Assembly (NCBI GenBank): GCA_014523515.1 | Contig: JAATVJ010000226.1 | Span: 1-11,014, forward strand | Reading direction: 5' to 3' | Length of the DNA stretch: 11,014 nucleotides | Source of the DNA: Nitrososphaerales archaeon TH1177 | Lineage (GTDB): Archaea; Thermoproteota; Nitrososphaeria; Nitrososphaerales; Nitrososphaeraceae | In this document: piece after piece, positions 1-5,839 of the stretch | Layout: every line of letters begins with the position of its first letter | Numbering within the stretch: the first letter of the stretch is position 1 | The notes under the pieces: model-generated | Databases searched by the model: none | Told to the model about the DNA's origin: nothing | The model's input: only the letters and a program-made list of their open reading frames with translations | Translations under genes and position numbers: made by a program

Positions 1-140
1 AAAATAGCAGCAACATAAGAATTTTCAATTTTGCCCTCGATTATCTTTCTAAATAAATTTTTAGCTTCATTAAGTGATAAGTTTTCCATAGAGAAAACCT
101 GATACAAAATATTTTTTATATTAAACTCTTCATTTGTCAT
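1..140 (-). CDS. trpD: Anthranilate phosphoribosyltransferase, N-terminal part (cut by window start)
   Basis: TrpD transfers the phosphoribosyl group of PRPP to anthranilate, the second committed step of tryptophan synthesis, in the cytoplasm. Only the first 46 codons lie in the window, from ATG at 140-138. They read MTNEEFNIKNIL, then an LSLNEAKNLFRKIIEGKI segment, then ENSYVAAI. This is the N-terminal helical pattern of TrpD, whose usual form is LSxEEAxxLFxxIxxGxxxxxQxAAFL. The catalytic and PRPP-binding parts lie outside the window. The start codon overlaps the trpG stop as ATGA (140-137), so the two genes are almost certainly one transcript with coupled translation. No Shine-Dalgarno sequence is visible. 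Identification rests on this short motif and on the neighbour. Confidence 0.85.
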   Translation of the reverse strand, partial: MTNEEFNIKNILYQVFSMENLSLNEAKNLFRKIIEGKIENSYVAAI

Positions 141-727
141 TTTTTTACAAATGAAATAAAATTATTCAATATTTTCAATCCTTCATCTGTTAATATTGAT
201 TCTGGATGAAATTGAACTCCTTTGATAGGATACTGTTTATGAGTTATAGCCATAATCTCATTATCATCTACTGAATTTGCTGTTATTTCTAAGCAATTAG
301 GAAAAGTTTTTCTATCCGCTATAAGTGAATGATAACGAGTGGCATAGAAAGGGTTTTTGACATCTTCAAATAAAGGATCATTTTTATTATAGTATATCTT
401 ACTCGTTTTTCCATGCCTAGTTTTACCTGCATTCGTGATTTTTCCTCCAAAAGATGATACTATACCTTGATGTCCTAAACAAATTCCTAAAACTGGAATT
501 TCTTTTCCCAATATTTTTATAATGTTACTAGAAATTCCAAAGTATTTCTTATATTCTGGGTTGCCTGGCCCTGGGGATATGATTATTGCATCTACATTCA
601 TCCTTCTAATATCATTAAGAGTAACTTTATCATTTCTGTATACTAAAGTCTGGATATTACTTTGACCTAATGATTGTGCAATATTATAAACAAAAGAATC
701 ATAATTATCAATAATTAAAATTTTCAT
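137..727 (-). CDS. trpG: Anthranilate synthase glutamine amidotransferase subunit
   Basis: TrpG hydrolyses glutamine and passes ammonia to TrpE, which makes anthranilate from chorismate. The 196-residue protein has the full-length class I glutamine amidotransferase fold. It has the N-terminal IDNYDSFVYNIAQ motif (6-18), the SPGPGNP loop (51-57), the nucleophile elbow GICLGHQG with Cys83 (81-88), RYHSL (131-135), and the FHPES motif with His174 and Glu176 completing the catalytic triad. ATG at 727-725 gives the expected N-terminus. The downstream trpD overlap argues for tryptophan rather than p-aminobenzoate synthesis, although related amidotransferases can serve both. Oddly, no trpE lies upstream: the gene leads its operon and diverges from GAPDH. 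A TATA-like box about 26 bases ahead suggests a leaderless mRNA. Confidence 0.95.
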   Translation of the reverse strand: MKILIIDNYDSFVYNIAQSLGQSNIQTLVYRNDKVTLNDIRRMNVDAIIISPGPGNPEYKKYFGISSNIIKILGKEIPVLGICLGHQGIVSSFGGKITNAGKTRHGKTSKIYYNKNDPLFEDVKNPFYATRYHSLIADRKTFPNCLEITANSVDDNEIMAITHKQYPIKGVQFHPESILTDEGLKILNNFISFVKK

Positions 728-747
728 TTATTTATAGATATTATACT

Positions 748-758
748 ATAATTATAAA
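748..758 (-). promoter_or_regulatory. TATA-like box of trpG
   Basis: On the minus strand this reads TTTATAATTAT. Its centre is about 26 bases before the trpG ATG. This is the spacing expected if transcription starts at or next to the start codon, as in archaeal leaderless genes. The region is very AT-rich, so a chance match is possible. Confidence 0.4.
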
Positions 759-837
759 CTCATTTAAACATTTCAATGTAAAATAGAATGATATTATATT
801 TAACGTTATACATTATTCAAAGACAAAATCGAAATAA

Positions 838-849
838 AATATATTATAC
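838..849 (+). promoter_or_regulatory. Possible TATA-like box of the GAPDH gene
   Basis: The sequence AATATATTATAC lies about 45 bases before the preferred ATG of the GAPDH gene. It would place the transcript start near 868-870 and leave a leader of about 20 bases. Several similar AT runs are nearby, so the exact box is uncertain. Confidence 0.3.
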
Positions 850-888
850 TTTTAATTCAATAGTTTAAAGAAGATTTTAGTGATTGAA

Positions 889-1932
889 ATGGTTAAATTA
901 TTTATTAATGGTTATGGTAATATTGGAAGAAGATTAGCTACAGCATTTAACTTAGATAGAGAAATAAATTTGATTGGTATAGCAAAATATAATGCTGATG
1001 AAAGAGCAAAAGAAGCTGTTTCCAAAGGTTATAAAGTCTTTATACCACAATCGATTGAAAAAGATTTTAATAATAAAAAATTAGAATTCAGTGGCTATAT
1101 TGAAGACGCTATTGAACAAAGTGATATTGTAATAGATGCATCTAAAGAAGGTCTAGGATTTGCAAATAAACAAAAATTTTATTTGCCAATGAAAAAAATG
1201 GCTATATTTCAGGGTGGAGAAAATAGGGAAGGGAAATATTCTGTTGCAGATATTATTCACAATTCGAGAGTAAACTATGACAAAGTAGTGGATAAATCAT
1301 ATGTTATCCAAGGAAGTTGTAACGTCTCCGGTATGGGAAGAATCATGCAACCTTTGATCGAAAACTTTGGCGATAGAATTATCAGATATGACGTAACCTT
1401 AATTAGAAGATGGGCCGATTTAGAAGATTCAAAAGATGTAAAAGATTCTATAGAATGGGATAAAAATCCTCATCATCAAGATGATGTAAAATCTTTCATA
1501 CCTAATGCAAATCTATTTGTAGATTCATATAAAGCACCTTCACGGATGATGCATTTACATCAAATGTATATTAGATTTAAAGACAAAGCTCCTTCAAAAA
1601 ATGAAATTTTAGATTCCTTTGAGAATGAATTTGGCGTATCCATCTTAAATTCTGCAAAAGGAACTGCTGACGTGAGAAAAAAGGCACTTGAAATCGGATT
1701 TGTTCATGGTGATACAAATATGGTTCATATTCATCAAGAAGTCATAAGAAGCCAAGACGATGTGCTTAAAATATTATATTCAGATGATCAAACAGGAATG
1801 GTGATTCCTGAAAATCATTTATTGGTTCAATCTATGGTTTTTAAGAAACCAAGAAGAAAAGCTTTAGAGTATACAAATAGAATTTTTCAGCTAAATAAAA
1901 AGAAAAAAATATTAGAAGAAGAATTCAAATAA
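889..1932 (+). CDS. gap: Type II (archaeal) glyceraldehyde-3-phosphate dehydrogenase
   Basis: This phosphorylating dehydrogenase interconverts glyceraldehyde-3-phosphate and 1,3-bisphosphoglycerate using NAD(P). In an autotrophic archaeon it would run mainly in the gluconeogenic direction. From ATG 889 the protein has 347 residues, close to the archaeal family length of about 340. It opens with the Rossmann motif NGYGNIGRR (7-15). It carries AIFQGGE (105-111) and the catalytic cysteine Cys144 in GSCNVSGMGR. The usual family motif is SCNTTGL, so here it is slightly varied. The MMHLHQM segment probably supplies the catalytic histidine. A GTG at 880 would add three residues, but the ATG matches the conserved MVKxFxNGYG beginning. 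No Shine-Dalgarno sequence is present. The gene stands alone, diverging from trpG and ending in a T-run. Confidence 0.93.
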   Translation: MVKLFINGYGNIGRRLATAFNLDREINLIGIAKYNADERAKEAVSKGYKVFIPQSIEKDFNNKKLEFSGYIEDAIEQSDIVIDASKEGLGFANKQKFYLPMKKMAIFQGGENREGKYSVADIIHNSRVNYDKVVDKSYVIQGSCNVSGMGRIMQPLIENFGDRIIRYDVTLIRRWADLEDSKDVKDSIEWDKNPHHQDDVKSFIPNANLFVDSYKAPSRMMHLHQMYIRFKDKAPSKNEILDSFENEFGVSILNSAKGTADVRKKALEIGFVHGDTNMVHIHQEVIRSQDDVLKILYSDDQTGMVIPENHLLVQSMVFKKPRRKALEYTNRIFQLNKKKKILEEEFK

Positions 1933-1936
1933 TATC

Positions 1937-1950
1937 TTTTATTTTTTTTT
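1937..1950 (+). terminator. T-rich terminator after the GAPDH gene
   Basis: TTTTATTTTTTTTT follows the stop codon by a few bases. Archaeal RNA polymerase ends transcription at such T-tracts without needing a hairpin, and no stable stem is seen here. Confidence 0.55.
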
Positions 1951-2027
1951 AAAAATAACTAAATTCATCTTAATTGTGATTATTTGTTTATATTTGGTTA
2001 ATACTGAAGGTTTTAAAAATAAGTTCA

Positions 2028-2056
2028 ATTATTATTATTATTATTATTATTATTAT
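2028..2056. repeat. ATT trinucleotide microsatellite, nine full units
   Basis: Nine perfect ATT units followed by AT lie in the non-coding stretch between the GAPDH terminator and the small minus-strand gene. It is the longest simple repeat in the window. The rest of 1933-2194 (262 bases) is AT-rich and holds no convincing gene. Confidence 0.95.
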
Positions 2057-2171
2057 CTATTGTATTTTTTATTTCCATCATTTTGCGATGCTATAGGTAG
2101 TTATTATAACTCTAGTATAATTTAAAACTGAGGAGTAAAATTGATAAAAATCATAAGTTACCTTGAATTCT

Positions 2172-2179
2172 AAAAAAAA
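2172..2179 (-). terminator. T-run terminator of the 84-residue protein gene
   Basis: Eight A residues on the plus strand give T8 on the minus strand, about 15 bases past the stop codon of the gene at 2195-2449. This is a typical archaeal termination signal. Confidence 0.5.
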
Positions 2180-2194
2180 TTAAGAAAGAAAATT

Positions 2195-2449
2195 TTACCT
2201 GCGCATTGCATCAACTTGGCCACTATGAAGCCAATCTTTTAGTTCTTCATGTGATGGCTTTGCATCATGTTTTCCAGCTAAATGGAGATGTAAAAGAACA
2301 TAATTGACTTGGTTTAATATAGGCTTGTTATTTTCGTCCCCTTTTCTCGCTTTCTGTTTTAAATCAGCAGGTACAGTATTCCACCATTCATTAAAATTTC
2401 TTTTTCCATTTTTACTTACATTTGATCCGAAACCTTTTGGCAGTGCCAT
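2195..2449 (-). CDS. Small uncharacterised hydrophilic protein, 84 residues
   Basis: I do not recognise the family. The protein is soluble and charged, with no signal peptide or membrane helix. It opens with MALPKGFGSNVSKNGKRNF, then has a Trp-rich patch EWWNTVP (21-27). A central helix-like stretch follows, with NYVLLHLHLAG (49-59). A polar C-terminal part contains HEELKDWLHSG and ends AMRR. Support for it being real comes from balanced composition, a TATA-like box about 28 bases ahead (2472-2482, minus strand) consistent with a near-leaderless mRNA, and a T-run just after the stop. It is a single-gene unit facing away from the GalT-like gene. An opposite-strand reading frame overlaps it but gives an implausible Phe-rich product. 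Confidence 0.7.
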   Translation of the reverse strand: MALPKGFGSNVSKNGKRNFNEWWNTVPADLKQKARKGDENNKPILNQVNYVLLHLHLAGKHDAKPSHEELKDWLHSGQVDAMRR

Positions 2450-2471
2450 AATAATTTATCAAGTCATGACC

Positions 2472-2482
2472 TATATTTTAAA
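2472..2482 (-). promoter_or_regulatory. TATA-like box of the 84-residue protein gene
   Basis: On the minus strand this reads TTTAAAATATA. It is centred about 28 bases before the ATG at 2449, so transcription would begin within a few bases of the start codon. No Shine-Dalgarno sequence is present, in keeping with a leaderless or near-leaderless mRNA. Confidence 0.4.
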
Positions 2483-2602
2483 CTTATTGATTATTAAAAA
2501 TTTGAAAGAAAATAAATAATTGCTATTCAAATAAAGATATGATTGGCTTAATTAAATAATAGATCCTTATAATGATAGTCAATATTATTAATTTTTTCAG
2601 AA

Positions 2603-2616
2603 CCTTTAATTAAAGG
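2603..2616. repeat. Perfect 14-base palindrome upstream of the GalT-like gene
   Basis: CCTTTAATTAAAGG is a perfect inverted repeat ending 31 bases before the TTG start of the GalT-like gene. Its AT core could serve as the TATA element, and its symmetry suits binding of a dimeric regulator. Whether it is an operator is inference. The remainder of 2450-2646 is AT-rich without a recognisable gene. Confidence 0.4.
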
Positions 2617-2646
2617 AAACTATGACGTAATAAAAAGAAAATTACA

Positions 2647-3675
2647 TTGGGAGAATTAAGAAAGGACTATGTTATGGATAAATTTGTAATATACCCTAAT
2701 AATTATGAAGAAACAAGTCATGAAAATATAGAAGTAACAAGTTGCCCTTATTGTCCTGGTAACGAAAAATATACGCAACCTGCAATAGTTTCCCTTGTTA
2801 TTAAAAGCGGAATTCTCCAACGTTTATCTGATTCTGAAGGAAACATAGTTAAAGATTGGAGTGTAAGAGTATTCACTAGTAATAAGCCCATTATTGTTCC
2901 ACATAGTTCTACTCTCTATACTGATAAACCTCTCTATAGCGAACCAGCGTACGGCTACCATCAGATTTTAGTAGCTACTCCACATCATGATCAGAATTTC
3001 TCCCAAATTTCAGTAGATCAATGGTGTAATGTGCTTTTAGTTTTACAAGATAGAATAAGATGGTTATATACTCAAAAAAAAGTTACTTATGTCTCTGTTT
3101 ATATTAATAACGGTAATCAATGCGGAACCAAAATTGATCATCCTCATATCGACATTGTGACTTTTTCGGAAATCCCTCCTTTTATAGAATCTAAAGCATT
3201 ATTATCACATAAATTTGTAAATGAAAATGGAAATTGTCCTTCTTGCATTGCAATTTCAACTGAATTAGATGGACCTAGGCAAATACTTGCAACGGATTAT
3301 TTTATTGCTTTCTGTCCTTGGGCATCTATATATCCCTATGAATTTTCAATCTATCCTAAGAAACATTCTACAACCCTAACAAAAATCTCTCAAAAAGAAA
3401 TATTCGATCTTGCTATGATTTTGAGATCCACTTTAGGAGGAATGGCTCAGGTTTTGAATAATCCATCTTTTAATCTTATATTTCAGTTATCTCCTGAAAA
3501 GAAAAATAGCAGACAATTTCATTGGCACATAGAAATTTATCCACATACGATTGAACGAACAGGTCTAGAAAAGGGATTTGGTGTTTTTGTTAACAATATT
3601 TTTCCGGAGATCTCTGCTTCCAAACTTGGTGCAGCAGCCAGAAAAGAAATTGCAAAGGTTGTAGGAGTTGACTGA
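2647..3675 (+). CDS. GalT-like hexose-1-phosphate nucleotidylyltransferase (HIT superfamily)
   Basis: The family swaps a nucleotide between a sugar nucleotide and a hexose-1-phosphate through a nucleotidyl-histidine intermediate. The 342-residue protein follows the GalT plan. It has an ELRKDYVMDKFVIYP start (3-17), a zinc-type CPYC (33-36), and GYHQILVATPHHD (103-115). The active-site HPH follows at 165-167, then a second CPSC (197-200) and HWHIEIYP (292-299). Starting at TTG 2647 keeps the conserved LRKDY beginning; the next ATG would remove it. The unusual point is HPHID where GalT enzymes have HPHxQ: the Gln beside the catalytic His is Asp169. Substrate choice is therefore uncertain, and nucleotide-sugar phosphorylase activity is an alternative. 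It heads a cassette with a membrane protein 24 bases downstream and an epimerase after that. Confidence 0.85.
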   Translation: MGELRKDYVMDKFVIYPNNYEETSHENIEVTSCPYCPGNEKYTQPAIVSLVIKSGILQRLSDSEGNIVKDWSVRVFTSNKPIIVPHSSTLYTDKPLYSEPAYGYHQILVATPHHDQNFSQISVDQWCNVLLVLQDRIRWLYTQKKVTYVSVYINNGNQCGTKIDHPHIDIVTFSEIPPFIESKALLSHKFVNENGNCPSCIAISTELDGPRQILATDYFIAFCPWASIYPYEFSIYPKKHSTTLTKISQKEIFDLAMILRSTLGGMAQVLNNPSFNLIFQLSPEKKNSRQFHWHIEIYPHTIERTGLEKGFGVFVNNIFPEISASKLGAAARKEIAKVVGVD

Positions 3676-3699
3676 TTTATCTTAAATATTAAATTAGAA

Positions 3700-4137
3700 T
3701 TGGAGAATTGGTTATCGTTAGGATCATTAGGGTTATCAATAATGTTTGTTTTATTACTTGCTTCTTTTTATAATTTCCTCATTGGCACTGAAGGAAAAGG
3801 ACCTGATAGATATGTTGATATAAATGGGGTTGTCGTCAAGTCAGTTTCTATTTCTGCTGCTCCCTCATTAATCCTAGCTGGAATAGCATTTGGTTTGTCA
3901 AAAAACTATGGTAATAAATTGAGCGGATTATTATTATCTTCCTCGGGAATAATTATTACCATCGGAATGATAATTTCTATTAATCTTACTTCAAGGATTC
4001 CTAGTGAATTTTATCAACCCATTCTTGTTATAGTTCCATATATTTTTATATTTGGAGGAATAGGAATATTTATTATTGGATTACTTCTTTACTTAAAATC
4101 TAAAAAAGGAATTGATAGACAAAGGAGATTTAATTGA
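3700..4137 (+). CDS. Small integral membrane protein with four predicted helices
   Basis: I do not recognise a family. The 145-residue protein has four hydrophobic segments: about 7-27, 49-68, 75-95 and 106-131. It ends in a short basic tail (KSKKGIDRQRR). A polar loop with GTEGKGPDRYVDINGV joins helices 1 and 2. No catalytic motif is visible. The start is TTG at 3700, 24 bases after the GalT-like stop, with no Shine-Dalgarno sequence. Its stop overlaps the TTG start of the epimerase gene as TTGA (4134-4137), so the two are translationally coupled. The position between two sugar-nucleotide enzymes suggests a role at the membrane in glycan assembly, for example as an anchor or helper, but that is inferred from context only. 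Confidence 0.8.
   Translation: MENWLSLGSLGLSIMFVLLLASFYNFLIGTEGKGPDRYVDINGVVVKSVSISAAPSLILAGIAFGLSKNYGNKLSGLLLSSSGIIITIGMIISINLTSRIPSEFYQPILVIVPYIFIFGGIGIFIIGLLLYLKSKKGIDRQRRFN
4124..4127 (+). promoter_or_regulatory. Shine-Dalgarno site of the epimerase gene
   Basis: GGAG within AAAGGAGA lies six bases before the TTG at 4134 and sits inside the end of the membrane-protein gene. It supports the TTG as the true start and shows that an internal operon gene here uses a ribosome binding site, while first genes appear leaderless. Confidence 0.7.
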
Positions 4138-5600
4138 AGACTACAAATATCGAGAAAATTGAAATATCGAAACAAAATCTTCCTATTAATGTTAATACTG
4201 CGTTATTAAGTGACATTTTTCATATAGCAAAACAAGAAAATAGCCCAATTCTGTCTGTGGTGATTGGGACTAAACCTGATTTTTATAAACAAGCACCTTT
4301 GGTAGTTGAGGCAAAAAGAGAAAAATTGCCAGTATTCGTTATAGATACAGGCCAACATTTTGATGATATTTTAGGATTTGGAATAAAGGAATTTAAATTA
4401 GAAGAATCAGTAGGTTGTGACTTACAAATTAGAGGAGATCTTATGGAAAAAGCAAGTGAATTAATTCTTAAATTTGGTTCATTTGGTAGATTTTGTAAAG
4501 AAGAATATGGTTTAACTTCAAAATTACTTCCTGTTGTTCATGGAGATACTTTAGTTGCAGGAATTGCTCCCTTAGCATGGGTTTTTGGAATGGGTCAAAA
4601 AGTTGCTCAAAATGAAGCAGGGCTGAGATCCATGAGTCCAGAAATTATGAAAAAATTAAAGATTACTCAAGAACCTACATTAGACCTTATTGAAAAATTT
4701 ATTCATGAGCAATTTGAAGGAAAATGGTTTGTTGCACGAGAAGAACCATTTCCTGAACAAATAGATACATGGATATGTTCTGCTGGCACTCAATATTTCT
4801 TTGCTCCCACTCAACTCAATAAGGATAATCTTGTCAAAGAAGGATATCCTGAAGAATTTGTTCACGTTGTTGGAAATTCAGTAGTAGATGCGATTCACTT
4901 AAAGAGGAAACAAAAAGTATCTCAAAGTATTTTTGATTTATACCCTCAATTGGAAAATGGAAAATGGATAAGAATGGATATTCATCGAAGAGAAAATCTA
5001 ACAGAACATCGCTTTAAATCTATTATCCATGGATTAGTAAATATTGTAAAATATTCTGACCATAAAGTGATCTTAGTTATGTTGAATGCTACAAAATCTG
5101 CCTTAAAATTTTACGGTTTAGAAGAAAAAGTTAGATTACTTGCGGAAGAATTTCCAAACAAATTCTTAATCACTCCTTTATGGAAAGAATATGGACAAGT
5201 AATAGAATTTTTGGATAGTGGACGATGTTGGGCTGAAATGACAGATTCGGGTTCAATGCAGGAAGAGTTATTATATTTTAAAAATGTATTATCACTGACA
5301 ATAAGGTTAAATACAGATAGACCTGAAACAATTTTTGATGCTAAAAGCAATTTATTAATTCCTCCGATAAATTCTGAATGGATTACGTCTATGGTCAATC
5401 ATCTCTATGATAAATTTGATGATTTTGGAATAAAATCAAGAAACAAAAAAGAAATCTATGGTGAACCTGGACAAGTATCTAAAACAATTGCCAAAATAAT
5501 TAAAAAACAATTTGAAGATAAAAATACGAGTTTTTATCCTTGGTTTCATCAAAGGATAAATTTATGGAAAGAAGATAATAGCGATTTACAATATATGTAA
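4134..5600 (+). CDS. UDP-N-acetylglucosamine 2-epimerase family protein, with insertion
   Basis: WecB-type enzymes convert UDP-GlcNAc to UDP-ManNAc in the cytoplasm, supplying precursors for surface glycans. Family motifs appear in order: GTKPD (45-49, usually GTRPE), DTGQHFDD (71-78), VHGDT with Asp138, NEAGLRS with Glu161, PFPE with Glu208, VGNSVVDA, HRREN with His284, TDSGSMQEE (370-378) and RPE (396-398). These correspond to the catalytic Asp, Glu and His residues known in E. coli WecB. The protein has 488 residues against about 376 for WecB. The excess is an N-terminal lead of about 40, an insertion of about 33 between EAGLRS and PFPE, and a Trp-containing C-terminal tail. TTG at 4134 is supported by a GGAG site and by the TTGA overlap with the upstream gene. 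A different UDP-HexNAc substrate cannot be excluded. Confidence 0.88.
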   Translation: MKTTNIEKIEISKQNLPINVNTALLSDIFHIAKQENSPILSVVIGTKPDFYKQAPLVVEAKREKLPVFVIDTGQHFDDILGFGIKEFKLEESVGCDLQIRGDLMEKASELILKFGSFGRFCKEEYGLTSKLLPVVHGDTLVAGIAPLAWVFGMGQKVAQNEAGLRSMSPEIMKKLKITQEPTLDLIEKFIHEQFEGKWFVAREEPFPEQIDTWICSAGTQYFFAPTQLNKDNLVKEGYPEEFVHVVGNSVVDAIHLKRKQKVSQSIFDLYPQLENGKWIRMDIHRRENLTEHRFKSIIHGLVNIVKYSDHKVILVMLNATKSALKFYGLEEKVRLLAEEFPNKFLITPLWKEYGQVIEFLDSGRCWAEMTDSGSMQEELLYFKNVLSLTIRLNTDRPETIFDAKSNLLIPPINSEWITSMVNHLYDKFDDFGIKSRNKKEIYGEPGQVSKTIAKIIKKQFEDKNTSFYPWFHQRINLWKEDNSDLQYM

Positions 5601-5696
5601 TGAATATATAATTTACTCTAACCTGATAAATAGAATAAAATTTTTTGTCAATATTTAATGATTATTTTTATTTAAAATATTGATTGTATCTTGCAT

Positions 5697-5712
5697 ACAG
5701 CATTGGTGCTGT
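5697..5712 (+). other. Short hairpin in the gap before the DUF373 gene
   Basis: ACAGCA, loop TTGG, TGCTGT forms a perfect six-base-pair stem. It lies about 100 bases after the epimerase stop in the AT-rich 5601-5839 gap. It is not followed by a T-tract, so it does not look like a terminator. The rest of the gap has short T-runs (5641-5646) and a TTTAAATTTAAA palindrome (5750-5761), but no gene. Confidence 0.35.
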
Positions 5713-5839
5713 TAAATTATTCCTTGCCAAAATCATTATGATCAACCTATTTAAATTTAAAACTATAAAGATAATAAATTTTAACTATTATTAGATAAAT
5801 TAATTAATGTGAAAATGATAAAAAGATATCGGTCCTCTT

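Noticed and set aside
880..888. GTG start for GAPDH three codons upstream
   Set aside because: ATG 889 gives the conserved MVKxFxNGYG beginning; the three extra residues have no support.
2304..2519. Plus-strand 71-codon frame opposite the 84-residue gene
   Set aside because: The product is Phe- and Leu-rich antisense text, and the minus-strand frame has a better composition, promoter spacing and terminator.
4680..5398. Minus-strand frames inside the epimerase gene
   Set aside because: They are antisense to a well-supported gene and give no recognisable protein.
5601..5839. Possible tRNA or small RNA gene in the longest plus-strand spacer
   Set aside because: No T-loop GGTTCAA-type motif or cloverleaf-like pairing was found; only one short hairpin is present.
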